Assembly: GCA_039519185.1 (NCBI GenBank)
Contig: CM076848.1
Coordinates: forward strand, 125,310,371 to 125,374,370
Origin: Astragalus membranaceus
Lineage: Eukaryota > Streptophyta > Magnoliopsida > Fabales > Fabaceae
Direction of reading: 5' to 3'
DNA: 64,000 nt
Part shown: in pieces, positions 42,899 through 53,399 of the stretch
Layout: every line of letters begins with the position of its first letter
Numbering within the stretch: the stretch's first letter is position 1
The notes under the pieces: model-generated
Told to the model about the DNA's origin: nothing
Databases searched by the model: none
What the model saw: only the letters and a program-made list of their open reading frames with translations
Translations under genes and position numbers: made by a program

Positions 42899-43874
42899 AT
42901 AATAGACTAGCCTCTTGGAAGAATAATTTGTTGAACAGGTCGGGTTGCCTTACTCTTGCTAAATCTGTGTTGACGTCTATTCCCGCCTATTATATGCAGC
43001 TAGCTTGGCTGCCCCAATCTATTTGTAACAACATTGATAGAACTGCCCGGGACTTCATTTGGAAGGGGAATAATTTAAAGGGTGTGAATTTGGTGAATTG
43101 GCGCACAATTACGCAACCAAGGGCTGAGGGTGGGCTCGGCGTGAGAGTGGCTTGGGTCGCGAATACGTCTATGCTCGATAAGCTTGTCTGGGATTTGCAC
43201 ATTGGTTCTAATAAGCTGTGGGTACAGGTATTGAAAGCAAAGTATTTGGGGTCTAGTTCGGTCCTTACGGTTACCAAGAAGGCTGGTTCGAGAACTTGGA
43301 ATTCTATTATCAAAGCTAGACACGTGCTTAAGGAGGGGTTCTCCTTTAGGCTTGGCAGCGGTGATTCTTCGTTTTGGTATGTACCGTGGACTTCTTTGGG
43401 ACGGCTCAGTGATCATGTTCCTTACGTGGATATCCATGATATACACCTATCCATCAATGATTTATTTCGTGACAGCCAGTGGCATTTGGAGGATTTATAC
43501 ACCATCCTCCCTCCTCACTTAACGAATAACATCTTGAGTTATCACACCTGCCTTAACGGCAACATCATTGATACCTTTATTTGGAGTAGTAGGCGTGATG
43601 GTGACTACACAACCTAGGCGGGCTATAGGTGGATGCTCCGGCATCAGTATGATGATCAGAATATTGATACTCATGATAGCTGGCTGTGGATATGGAAACT
43701 ACCAGCTCCTGAGAAAGTGCAGTTCCTTTGTTGGCTCATTTTCCAAGCGGCGGTTCCTACAGCTTCTTTTCTTCATCATCGAGGTATGCTTCAATCTCCT
43801 ATTTGTCATCGTTGCAGGTCTTGCCCGGAGAATATCCTCCATTGTTTGAGAGATTGTGATCTTCCTAAGAAAGT
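42899..43874 (+). pseudogene. LINE ORF2 post-RT region and zinc-finger domain
   Basis: It resumes after the RT deletion with NRLASWKNNLLNRSGCLTLA, SIPAYYMQLAWLP, FIWKGN and WRTITQPRAEGGLGVR, the usual sequence just C-terminal to plant LINE RT. It also has GSGDSSFWYVPW and, after a TAG at 43615, the finger-like WLWIWKLPAPEKVQFLCWLI and CHRCRSCPENILHCLRDCD (zf-RVT). It is cut by the CACTA-like element at 43875. Confidence 0.85.
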
Positions 43875-44099
43875 CACTACAAGAATAACCTTATTTAGCT
43901 ACCAAACTTTCCGACGAAGTTTATTTTCGTCACTAATGCAAAAATTTCCGACGGAGTTTCCGATGAAATCACCCGTCACTAAGTTTTAAGGCTATTTCCC
44001 CTCACATTTGCGATGAAATTTGAAATGGTCGCTACGTTCCGACGGACAATTCGTCGCAAACGCTAACATATCCGTGGGAAACTTTTTTCACTTAAACCA

Positions 44100-44795
44100 A
44101 AATACAACTCGCACTCGACCTCATACTCACTTCTCATTCTTTCAGCAACTCTCACCCTAAACCCTTACTCTCGCTCTCCCTGAACATCCACCGTCCTCCA
44201 ACTTCCTCCACCGTTGCTCTCTCGTCATTTCACCGCCAGGAACCCATTTCTTTTCCCTCGACCTTTCGCTCTCCTCACGCGTCCCCCGCTGCTCCTCACG
44301 CCTCCTCCACCGCTCCTCATAACCCAGAACTCTTCCTGTGTCCGATTCGGTTTGCTTTCTCTAACTCTCTTCTCTATTTCAGTTTGCAATCCTTTCTTAA
44401 TTTTTTACTAATTTGTGATTTGTTTGTGTTTTCATAAAATCCTCTCAGTCCCATTGTTGGTGCCCTAGAATTTTCTCTCACTCCCATTCACTTATTGTTG
44501 CTGGTAAGTTGTTCCTCTACATCAAAAATTTTCAATTTCACTTGAGAAGAAGGGTTTATCTGAGTGACCTAGGGTTTCTGCAAAAAAAAGAGGGATTTTT
44601 TTTTCAGTTTTATTTTTTGAGTCATTGGATCTGTTTTCACTCCTCTCTTTCAAGGTATACTTGCGTTGCCTCCACTCTTCTATTTTCTCGCGCTGTTTGT
44701 TTCTAATCTCATACATGGAAGGGCTGGGTTGGTTGTATCTTGCAATTTTTTCAATTTTAGGGTTTTTCATGTTTGCGCTGTTGTGATTTTGCAGC
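44100..44795 (+). promoter_or_regulatory. Possible promoter/5' UTR and intron inside the CACTA-type element
   Basis: C/T-rich, CACC-rich DNA with a cluster of short introns-like T-rich tracts, ending in ttttgcag at 44795. It would lead transcription into the captured exons, but no TATA box is firmly placed. Confidence 0.35.
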
Positions 44796-45356
44796 AACAA
44801 CACTCCCTTTTCCAGTTCAGAATGTGGTGGATGACGCAAAGAATGGGAAGTTGTGGTCAACAAGTCCCCATTAAGATGCAGTTCTTGATTATTGAAACAC
44901 ACGAGGGTGAAGAACAAGCCGGTTCCACTTACGATCTTTTGTTACCTCTTTTAGATGGAGATTTTGGGGCATTTGTTAAGGGGAATAATCAAAATGAAAT
45001 TAAGATCTGTTTTAAAAGTGGTATGTGTTTTGCTCTTAACAACAAATAAAATAAAAGCCATATATGTATGTATTGATTGGATTTTCAATTTGTCCTGATA
45101 TGGAGGAATTTGTTGATTGAGGTTGGAACAGACACTTATGAAGTCATAACAAATGCTGTCAAGTGAGTGCAATTCTAACCATTTTCATTTCATTCTTTCT
45201 TCTACTTTCTATCATTCGTCCAAATTTAGATGGCCTTTTTGTGAATAAGTTATTATTACAAAAATTAGTATAAATTTCATGCATTGAATGCATCTTAAAG
45301 TTTATTACCTCCACTCATATCTGGCATCTGCTGGCATTGGTGTCAAGGTTGATGTG
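44796..45356 (+). pseudogene. Captured raffinose-synthase/SIP-type galactosyltransferase fragments
   Basis: Three pieces in the correct gene order. The exon at 44796-45020 is bounded by gcag and GT and reads MWWMTQRMGSCGQQVP, QFLIIETHEG, LLLPLLDGDF and NQNEIKICFKSG. The piece at 45122-45163 reads VGTDTYEVITNAVK. The piece at 45309-45356 reads LHSYLASAGIGVKVDV. These are conserved positions of plant galactinol-sucrose galactosyltransferase / seed-imbibition (GH36) proteins. The N-terminus and most of the catalytic domain are absent, so no enzyme is made. Low divergence at motif positions suggests fairly recent capture. Confidence 0.85.
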
Positions 45357-45430
45357 CCTTTTTTGACATTTAAAGATTTTCAACATTGCAAATGTTTATT
45401 TTTATTTTGACTGATAGATATTACTTATAG

Positions 45431-45576
45431 GAAGAATGACTGAGCAAAAGAAAACCTTAAGGAGAAAGACCCAAGTGGCTGAAGGATAGCAATCTGAGAT
45501 TAGGTACTACATTTATCAAAGTTGGCCAACAATTCTCCACAAGAGTGGACATTCTTCCTCAAGAATATGTTGACCG
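45431..45576 (+). pseudogene. Captured ABC1-type (ADCK/UbiB) kinase fragment
   Basis: After an acceptor (cttatag) the sequence reads MTEQKKTLRRK. Past a small frameshift it reads KWLKDSNLRLGTTFIKVGQQ, FSTRVDILPQEYVD. The K.GQ motif with FSTR.DILP.EY is diagnostic of plant plastid/mitochondrial ABC1K proteins. Only this N-terminal kinase segment is present. It immediately follows the galactosyltransferase pieces on the same strand. Confidence 0.85.
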
Positions 45577-46675
45577 GTTCCCTAGATTTTAAATTTGTTC
45601 TATTTATTTATTTGTGGTTTGGCTTTCTATTATTGACATTTTACTAGTCATTTGTATTTTGCTACTGTCTTCTTATGTTCCTCATGTAGTCATGTTTCTC
45701 AGAGTGTATGATCATCTATTAGTAATAGGACTTCCAGCTTGTGATGACTTGCAGAATTTCATAAAATATGTAATTTCTTTTTTATTTTTATTTTATCACA
45801 TGAAGGATGTTTAGTAATAGAACTTCTAGTTTGTGATGACTTGCAGAGTTTCATAAAACACTGATACTTGGGCCTTGTTTTGTCCCTCTAGGTTATTGCT
45901 AAATATCTTCATAAAACACTGATACTTGGGCCTTGTGATGACTGCAGAATGTTTGTAGTTTACTTAAACAAGGAATGAAACAAGTTATAATCAACATAGT
46001 TACGTGGTTAAAATTAGTCCAAGCCAAATCTGAGACTCCACTAGGTGTTGTTTCTGTTGCACAATTGCTTGTCTTAAAGCCTAAGTGAAATATGGACTGG
46101 ACTTCTTTGGCCATCTTGGGATGTTTAGAGGAGAGACAAAGACAACATACCAGGTCTTGTCTTTTGCTTGGGATCGTTATATATTATGACAGACCATTAA
46201 TAGAATTATGGAATTGTGATATTTTACTGTTAACTCAAAAAAAATGAAAATACAGTGTTAATCATGACTTGAGCATACTATGTTTTGTATGAGTTTTCAT
46301 TTATATGAAATGTGATTTTAACTTAATTTATGATTTTCCTTTGGAGGTTTGATTCTTTGGAGTTCTGTTTACCAGTTGTCATACTAATATTTAATTCTAA
46401 ATAAAGGACTTGATTAATGCATTTCTTTGTTCCTTAATCCTAATTTTGCTTTGTTTTTATATTATTGCTGAATCCAGAGAAGGAGTAGAGCATAATTATA
46501 ATTGGTTCATTTCCACTGACTTCTAGTTCTTCACATCTTTCAATGTATGCTACTCCACTAGATAAGATAATATTCATCTTTTTATCAATGTATAGTTGTC
46601 GATATAAAGTTGCTCAAGAGTTTCTTTTTAGTCATTTCTTTTTCCTTGGCTCATTTTACACTTTTGTGTTTGCAG

Positions 46676-46986
46676 AAGATTCTCTAGAGTTGCTCAAGAG
46701 AGTGTTGGTGTAAGTTTCCTCTATCATACTCAAATTTTATCTCCATAACACAAGTGCATGCTCACCCATTTGAATTAATGGGTGTGCCAAATATGGGGAC
46801 TTTTGGGTTAATTAATATTCTTATCTTATGCTGCAGACTTCTGACTTGCAGTTTGAGTTCCTTTGCTGTTATCTCGCTGAGCTTAATATGTTGGATTACA
46901 ATTGTATCAAGTTCTTGCCTTCTTTGGTGGCAGCGTCGGTTGTATTTCTAGCACGGTTTATATTAAGCCCAAAGACACATCCCTGG
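46676..46986 (+). pseudogene. Captured A-type cyclin exons
   Basis: Two exons with intact splice signals. The first, 46676-46709 (tgcag before, gtaagt after), reads RFSRVAQESVG. The second, 46837-46986 (ctgcag before, gtaatg after), reads SDLQFEFLCCYLAELNMLDY and FLPSLVAASVVFLAR … SPKTHPW. This is the start of the C-terminal cyclin fold of plant A-type cyclins. The two exons join in phase. The cyclin box with the CDK-binding helix is not present. Confidence 0.87.
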
Positions 46987-47430
46987 GTAATGATACATGT
47001 TAATGAGTATCCGTTTGTTTTTTCCTGGCTAGTTTGCTGCATGCTCAACAAGTCTATCATGATTTTCAAGAATACATGTTGCTTGTTTTCTGTTTAACTT
47101 CACTTGTGTTGTAGACAAGAAGTGCACCCCCAGCAAGGAGTCCAGCTAGAGTTACTGCCCAAGCAGTTTAGGTGTGTATGATTTTCAGTTTAGGTGTTAG
47201 GTGTGTATTAGGTGTGTACGATTTTCAGTTTGTTTAAGCAGTTTGTTGCCTAGGCAGTTTGTTTTTTCCCGACTAGTTTGCTGCATGACTCAACAAGTAT
47301 ATCAGGATTTTCAAGAATTGCCTACGCGGTTTGTTTTTTCCTGCCTAGTTTGCTGCATGACTCAAAAGTGTATTAGGTGTGTATGATTTTCAAAATACTT
47401 GTTGATTGTTTTCTGTTTAACTTTCTGGTT
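46987..47430 (+). repeat. ~85-bp imperfect tandem repeats after the cyclin exon
   Basis: Three related blocks begin near 47018, 47252 and 47328. They share 'gtttgttttttcc…ctagtttgctgcatg…tcaa' and 'gattttcaa' words. They are probably captured intron or local amplification. A short A/C-rich stretch near 47115-47170 is exon-like but unidentified. Confidence 0.5.
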
Positions 47431-47727
47431 AGACCGCATCAACAAACTTGTACTATTTGAGAAAAAAAATAGAGCAAATATATACAGGTGTAATCCACTC
47501 TCCTATTGTAATATTAATTCACAACTCTAGATGATGGAGTGTTAAAGATTTGTTTCTTGTTTAGGTGGCTTATGGGTTTGTTAGTTTGTTGTGTTTGTTT
47601 GTGTATGTTAAAGATTTGTTTTCTTGTGAGGCCTATTGATATGAAGCCTTAATTATCTTAGTCATTTACCTTAATTATCTCAAACCTAAAACTTCTTTAT
47701 GAATCTTATTTTTTTCCTTCATATCAG

Positions 47728-47849
47728 GATTTGTGAAGCTTTGTTGGTTGGGCGTCTTATGGATTTTTTCACCATATTTAACAAAGATTCCACTCTATTA
47801 TCACTTAAAGTTTGCACTCTTTGTTTGGCTGCAACTTCCCACTATCAAT
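47728..47849 (+). pseudogene. Unidentified exon-like fragment in the CACTA-type element
   Basis: Open between an acceptor (atatcag) and a donor (gtaagc). It reads ICEALLVGRLMDFFTIF … SLKVCTLCLAATSHYQ. I do not recognise the family. The splice signals and strand match the other captured exons. Confidence 0.35.
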
Positions 47850-49307
47850 GTAAGCTTAAACAAAGTGCTACATTTATTCCTTTGCATACTATACTTTCAG
47901 ATGCTTGGCTTTGTTTGAAAATAAATGTGACTAAAAAACATGCTTCTTTCTTCCTACTATTTGTTAATTAAATTAATTTATAGCATTATAGTATGAAAGC
48001 AGAAACTTTTGTAGTCTTATAGGTTGTTTGAGTATTGTTGATCATGTTGATCTTAGAATGAGTGAATGTTTTTTTGTTGTGGTCGTTACCTTTCTTTTTG
48101 TTGGTGTTGAGAAGGTGTAATACTTGCTAATTTACTCTTATGTTCTTTAACCTTTCTTTTTCCATTTATTTAACAGAAACTTCTTAAGGTTAAAGGAGCT
48201 GATATTGCTCTAATGTTCACTATGTATTTAGTTATCCTTATTTATGTTCTGTCGATTGGCAGGTGATGAGAATCACTAATAAAGGAGCTGATTCTCGTCT
48301 ATTGCCATGCTAAATCCTCGCAGTCTTCCGGTTCCAGTAGCAGCATGTTTGCCTTGGTTTTCACTTTCGTCTTCTGCATTGTGATCATACTCCAAGGTAA
48401 TATTTGTATTCAGATTCATATTTATCATGCATATGATCTTTAGGTGTGTAGATTTGGGCTAGCAGTTGATGAATGAAACAATGACAATGAACATATTGTT
48501 GCTACTTTGTTTTGTCACCTTTGGATTCTACAAGATGGCAATTGAAATGTTAAGAATGCTTTATTTCTAGTGATTGAGTTGTGTTATGATTCAGTTCTAT
48601 TTGAGAATGCTGTAACTGTGTTTTATTTTATGGTCTATAAATTCCCTTTATGCTATGAATCAGTCACTCAATTTTTCAGACATAAGGTTACCTAGTAATA
48701 TTGTGCACTATGCAACATGGGAATCAAATTCTTAATAACAGTGCATTCTCTTGGTAAGCATCATCAGAGAAGAATAGTTTTACCTGCATCTCATATGTAT
48801 AATTTGATGGAACCAATTCCAACTTTTGGCTTACTGAATTGATGATTGTGCATGCACATTTGACTTCTCTATTCGTGCATAAATTGTTCAATGTGTAGCT
48901 TTAAGTTTGCTACTTCAGTATAGTTGTTGTGAGTTCATTCCACCATTTATTCTATTCACAAGTTCACTTAGTGGTTGTGAATAAGTTGAGCAGCCATCTC
49001 TGAAGTATGCAATGCATTTGAAGTACTTTGTCAAGTCTACTATTTTTTATGATATACTAATAACACTAATACTGAAGTACTGATGCTTTTGCACTTTCTC
49101 CTAGTTGCATAGATTTGAGCACACATAACTTAATAAATATTTGCAAATGATTCACGTTTTTTTAAGTCTAGCTTGTGTAAACAGAGAGAATATCTTTTAA
49201 ATGGTGTAAGGATGCTGTATATAAACCACATTCTCTTTATTGAGAAGGCTGAAAATTCCCTTATTGACTAACTCTGACTGTACATTCCTTTGGTGCGGCT
49301 TACACAG

Positions 49308-49401
49308 GATTCTCCAGAAGTGCATGCTAATGCAGCTGAAACGCTCTGTGCCATTACACGAGTTGCTCCAGCCGGGCTTTCTGCCAAAATCTTGTCACAA
49401 T
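49308..49401 (+). pseudogene. Captured SIT4 phosphatase-associated (SAPS) protein fragment
   Basis: After tacacag it reads DSPEVHANAAETLCAITRVA, then PAGLSAKILSQ. This matches the conserved SAPS-domain segment of plant SIT4-phosphatase-associated / PP6 regulatory proteins. Only about 31 codons are present. The following 49402-49740 is not from the same gene as far as I can tell. Confidence 0.75.
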
Positions 49402-49976
49402 GAACCTGCAACACAGAAGCAGAACAACACAGGCAAATATGGTAGCAGGGATTGATAGAGGGGGACCAGTTTCTTGGGCAGTGTGGCCGGTAACAACTAA
49501 GCAACCTACTGGAGCTGTAATGGTTGAATACAGCTCGGAGAAGAATGATGGCAGACATTGTTTGCAGAGAAATAAGGCAAGAGAATTTAATTGAAATGAT
49601 TGTTGCCTTTCTTCTTTGATTGCTGCCTTTAAATAGGCCAAATGATTGTACAATTATTCCTAGGATTATTCCAAGATGCTGACACCTAGTGTTATTCAAC
49701 TACTGTGACAGCAGTAACTGATTCTGTCACAAATCTCCAGCCCAGGGTACACTCTTTCTAGATTTTTTTTGTTTACCAATACAATTCTACATCAGTTTTT
49801 CATGAAGTCGATTCAGTATAACTTGACATTGATACGGTAAAATTGTTGGAATTGCAACAATCAAGGTGTTGCAGATATTGACCTGCATTTGAGCTGTTAT
49901 GGGCATTTTGACTGATAATAATGGTGGAAAAGCTGTTACAGTGTAATGATGGAAGATAGATATTTGTTGTTTGCAG
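49402..49976 (+). other. Unassigned internal part of the CACTA-type element
   Basis: Contains a short + frame (49400-49594) of no recognised family and sequence around 49600-49740 that resembles LTR-type non-coding DNA (tgctgacacctagtgttattcaac). No firm identification. Confidence 0.3.
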
Positions 49977-50106
49977 AAAGGTAGGAAAGCGAAAGGCTGC
50001 TTATAATAAGCCTGAGAAGAGTGCACCAAAGCCAAAGAAGGAGACAAAGAAGGCTAAGAAAGATCCCACCAAACCAAAAAGATCAGCCAGTGCTTTCTTT
50101 GTGTTC
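49977..50106 (+). pseudogene. Captured HMG-box (HMGB-type) protein fragment
   Basis: After the acceptor tttgcag it reads KVGKRKAAYNKPEKS, a Lys-rich stretch, then KKDPTKPKRSASAFFVF. This is the basic N-terminal tail and first helix start of plant HMGB proteins (consensus KDPNKPKRPPSAFFVF). The fragment ends where the plant gene normally has an intron. Only the beginning of the DNA-binding box is present. Confidence 0.82.
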
Positions 50107-50314
50107 CTCCTGTTTGTATCTCTATGTTTGTTGTCCCTTTCTCTTATTGGCAGCTACTTGAGAAAACTACTCTTTAATTTTGTGTATTTCTCTTATTTTT
50201 GAGCACTTAAGTGTATGAAGTTGGTATGTATGCTGGTGACATCATGACTGTAAGTATTTCATTGTTCTTATTGGCAAGATTCTATCTCATACTTCTGATT
50301 ATATGTGAACTAGG

Positions 50315-50346
50315 GAAATAGTGTTAGTATGCTATTGACTTCACTG
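50315..50346 (+). repeat. 32-bp direct repeat, internal copy
   Basis: Identical to 50812-50843, which spans the right end of the CACTA-type element and the resumption of LINE DNA. Confidence 0.9.
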
Positions 50347-50811
50347 AACTAGAGCTTGCATATATGCTATTAAACTGCAACTTCACTGAACTTAAGCTTG
50401 AGTCATACATACATACATACATGAGTTGCTAGAGCTTGAATCGGTATCAGCCCTTTAGTAGACCATAGAACTGCTGATGATCAAATCTGGTGAAAGTTGT
50501 AGGTTTATGCCTTATATATTCAATCTAAATGATCCAAGAATTTGAGGGTGGACCTGCAGGCCTTCCTGTGGCCTACAAATGATTGGTGTTTTCTATGATA
50601 TATATAGCCTTGTATTGTTGCTCGATTATTACTGTAATTTCTACTAAATGATTTTCTACTTCAGAAGATTTAATTTTTTTTTTTAATTTTTTTTTAAAAT
50701 TTCCGACGGATTTCCGACGGAAATTTTCGTCGGAAATGGTTTTTTGCGACGAATTTGCGACGAACATTTGTGACGGATTTGCGATGGATTTCCGACGGAG
50801 TCATTTGCGAC

Positions 50812-50843
50812 GAAATAGTGTTAGTATGCTATTGACTTCACTG
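50812..50843 (+). repeat. 32-bp direct repeat, junction copy
   Basis: Exact copy of 50315-50346, placed between the CACTA subterminal repeats and LINE sequence. It looks like templated filler at a repaired break. Confidence 0.85.
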
Positions 50844-51529
50844 GAGGATAAGGTTTATATCTTTCTGGCAACCGTCTGGTGGCTTTGGCGTGCTCGCAAT
50901 ATGGCTTGTATCGGTGGAGATATTATCAATAGCTATCAAGTGAAGATCTACATTGTAACCTTTTCTCACCTCCTAGTCAAGTTACTTCTGGTTAACTCCT
51001 CCTCCAGTGGCCCGTCTCGTCTTGTTACGTGGCATGCGCGAGGGGATTCCAACGTGGTTTTGAATGTTGATGGTAGCAGCCTGGGAAATCCTAGACCGTC
51101 TGGGTTTGGTGGCCTTATTCGTCGTAGTAATGGTGATTGGCTTCATGGCTTCGCCGGGCATTTGGGTTGTTCAAACAGCTTACATGCTGAATTGTGTGCA
51201 CTTCTGCATGGGCTTAATCTAGCTTGGAGCAAGGGCTATCACGTCGTCACTTGTTATTCTGATTCGCAGACTTCTCTGCAGCTCATCAGGGGTCCTTCAT
51301 CAGAGTGGCATATGTATGCTCCATTATCCAGAGTGTAAAAAACCTTTTTAGTCGCAATTGGGCTGTGAATATCGAGCACACGTTATGTGAAGGGAATGCT
51401 TGCGCGGATTATCTTGCAAAGCTGGGTGCGGTGAATACTACATCTTGGGTTTATTATCAGGATCCTCCTGATGGTCTGGCACCTCTGATTCTAGCAGATG
51501 CCAATGGTGTTAGTTTTGTAAGGCGTTAG
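50844..51529 (+). pseudogene. LINE ORF2 C-terminal RNase H domain
   Basis: Continuation of the split LINE: YIFLATVWWLWRARNMACIG, then the RVT_3-type RNase H with LNVDGSSLGNPRPSGFGGLI, HAELCALLHGLNLAW and CYSDSQTSLQLI. After a frameshift near 51310 it continues with IEHTLCEGNACADYLAKLGA. Asp, Glu, Asp and the final Asp of the fold are all visible. The stop is at 51527, followed by a short 3' UTR and A-run. Confidence 0.88.
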
Positions 51530-51584
51530 TGCTACATTTATTTTTGGTTTTCTTTACAACTCTTACCAAAAAAAATATAGATAA

Positions 51585-52757
51585 TTGTTAATACTTTTTA
51601 TCAAACTAAGTATTTTGAAATACTTTAAAATAAGGAAGTTGAGATATAGTACAAAAATAAATTATAAAATTAAGGAGCAACCTAAAGGCTTCATTAGAGC
51701 TTCCTACGTACACAAAATATTTTGTTTACATAATATTTATACAATGAATTAGAAAACGTATATAAATTTTTAAAATTAGTTAAATACAAATTTTTTTAAT
51801 AATTACAAAATCTTTATAAAATTTGAAACACGAAAATCTAAATTGAGGTTCAAAAGTTTGATAAAATAATTTAATTTAGATAAATATTATTGTTTTATGA
51901 ATTAGTAGACCTTTGAAATTCTTGTATGGTTTGAAAGAGGAAAATATATATTATTATCAATTATATTTTTAATTGCCAATAAACTCATGAGTTATTAGAA
52001 GATGCGTTGAAAATGTAGAGTTTTAATTAATTCATCATATATTCATATCAGTATTGTTTGTAACTATTGCATATTTTGATATGTCAATTATGTATTTTGT
52101 TATATTTATCATTCTAAAATTTAAAAATAATATAAACTTGATAGAAATCCACGTTTCTGGTAAGCTCTATTTTAGTCTATTAATTCTTCTTTTAGCAATA
52201 TTTTCTCTATCATAAAAGTAATCACTTATGTTTGTGTATTTATATTTTAATCAATTCAATGGTTCATACTATATTTTTTTAACCCAAACTCATGTTAAGA
52301 ACAACTCTACATTTGTGTATAAATTCAATTCACATTCTTCTTTCTATTTCATTGAAGTTATGCACAATATAAGAATAACTTTTGAATAAGTGACGGTGTT
52401 TGTAATATCAAGTAATTGACAAATATAATAGAAATTAAGTAACATTATGTTTTGTATATGAGGTTTTAAAGACTTATTTTTTTATAGTAACTATTATACT
52501 TGTCACCTTGAAATGTAGGATAGTGGTGATAATATATAATAATGAGATGACATGAGAAGATGATAATGATATCATTATCATTTCCTTTTACTGATAATAT
52601 TTTCTTATTTTTTTAAATTGAATATTACCCTCCTCTATAAAGATGTAATGGACAAATGTATGTTACTTATAATTATATATTAGTGTATTGCAGAATTTTT
52701 GTAGTCTATTAAGTAAAATATTTATACAAATGAATTATTACGCAATTATTATGTTAT
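51585..52757. other. AT-rich DNA, no gene seen
   Basis: 1.2 kb of very AT-rich sequence between the LINE and the next gypsy element. It has only short A/T repeats and no recognisable coding or structural feature. It may be the interrupted continuation of the Helitron-like DNA that begins at 40462. Confidence 0.4.
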
Positions 52758-52762
52758 GGTTC

Positions 52763-53128
52763 TGTTTTGTACCTAGCAGTATTTTGGTCGGCTGCTGTTG
52801 GTAGGTCTCTTGCTGCCCTGGCAGGAGGTCAGTGAGCGCCCGGGGGGGTACCTGCAAGCCACTCCGACGCTCAAGTCAGTATATCGAATATATGAGTGAA
52901 GGTACTAAGGATTAGAGATTGAACCTTTCTTAGGGCAAAGTTTGCCTGTATTTATAGGAAATCGTGCCCTCTCGTGGATCGTTGGATGGGTAGAGTCGAT
53001 CTTGACCGTCCAAGCATGTTGGGCTCGCATGAGGTGGGTATGGGCTGAATCGGTTGGGCTGATCCACATTATTTGCTAAGCGCACCTCCTGGTTTTGCTA
53101 ATGGGACCCCTTGGTCCACTCCAGAACA
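52763..53128 (-). repeat. 3' LTR of the GGCGCC-array element
   Basis: Complete LTR with TG...CA ends in + orientation. It differs from the right copy by about eight substitutions, mostly transitions, and by the length of a G-run. Confidence 0.82.
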
Positions 53129-53399
53129 GTTGCCCCCCAAGCCTAGATTATTCCGGAGGATGGTCTTGGCTTGAAGGATTTTCGCTGGTCTACCGGATGT
53201 GTGAAGTCGCGCGGGACACTGCCTTTGTCACGAACGTGTTTTATCATTCTCACTCTCTAGAGTAAAAAAGAGAAATTTTTCTTTGCCGTAATGCGTTACT
53301 CTGTCTGTCTTGTCGGGTCGCACAAGATCACTTCGCTGTGACCGTGACTCACACCTCTCTTGGTGTAATCCTTGCGCCAGACACCAAGCTAGGGTGACA

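Larger units (their letters stand above)
43875..50820 (+). mobile_element. CACTA-type element carrying fragments of at least five host genes (Pack-CACTA)
   Basis: The left terminus starts CACTACAAGAATAACC followed by subterminal TCCGACGGA/TCGTCG repeats (43900-44070). The right subterminal region (50700-50820) has the same repeat words, GACGGA and GCGACGAA, in inverted arrangement. No transposase is recognised. All the host-like exon fragments lie on the + strand and several keep splice sites. A C/T-rich zone at 44100-44520 resembles a 5' UTR. The right-hand inverted terminus itself looks lost: only TAGTG remains, and it is part of a repeat copied from inside the element. Expected 3-bp duplications are not evident. 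Gene capture by legume CACTA elements has precedent (soybean Tgm-Express1). Confidence 0.85.
40551..51572 (+). mobile_element. 5'-truncated LINE (plant L1 type), split by a CACTA-like element
   Basis: Flanked by a 12-bp target duplication AAATATAGATAA (40539-40550 and 51573-51584), with a short A-run at its 3' end. It starts inside ORF1. ORF2 keeps the endonuclease, the post-RT region and, beyond the inserted element, RNase H; the RT core has been deleted near 42898. The 6.9-kb CACTA-like element occupies 43875-50820. Several frameshifts make it dead. Confidence 0.88.

Noticed and set aside
50811..50820. TAGTG at 50816-50820 as the true right CACTA terminus
   Set aside because: The bases are part of an exact 32-bp repeat copied from 50315-50346. 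They share only five bases with the left terminus, and no 3-bp target duplication is present.
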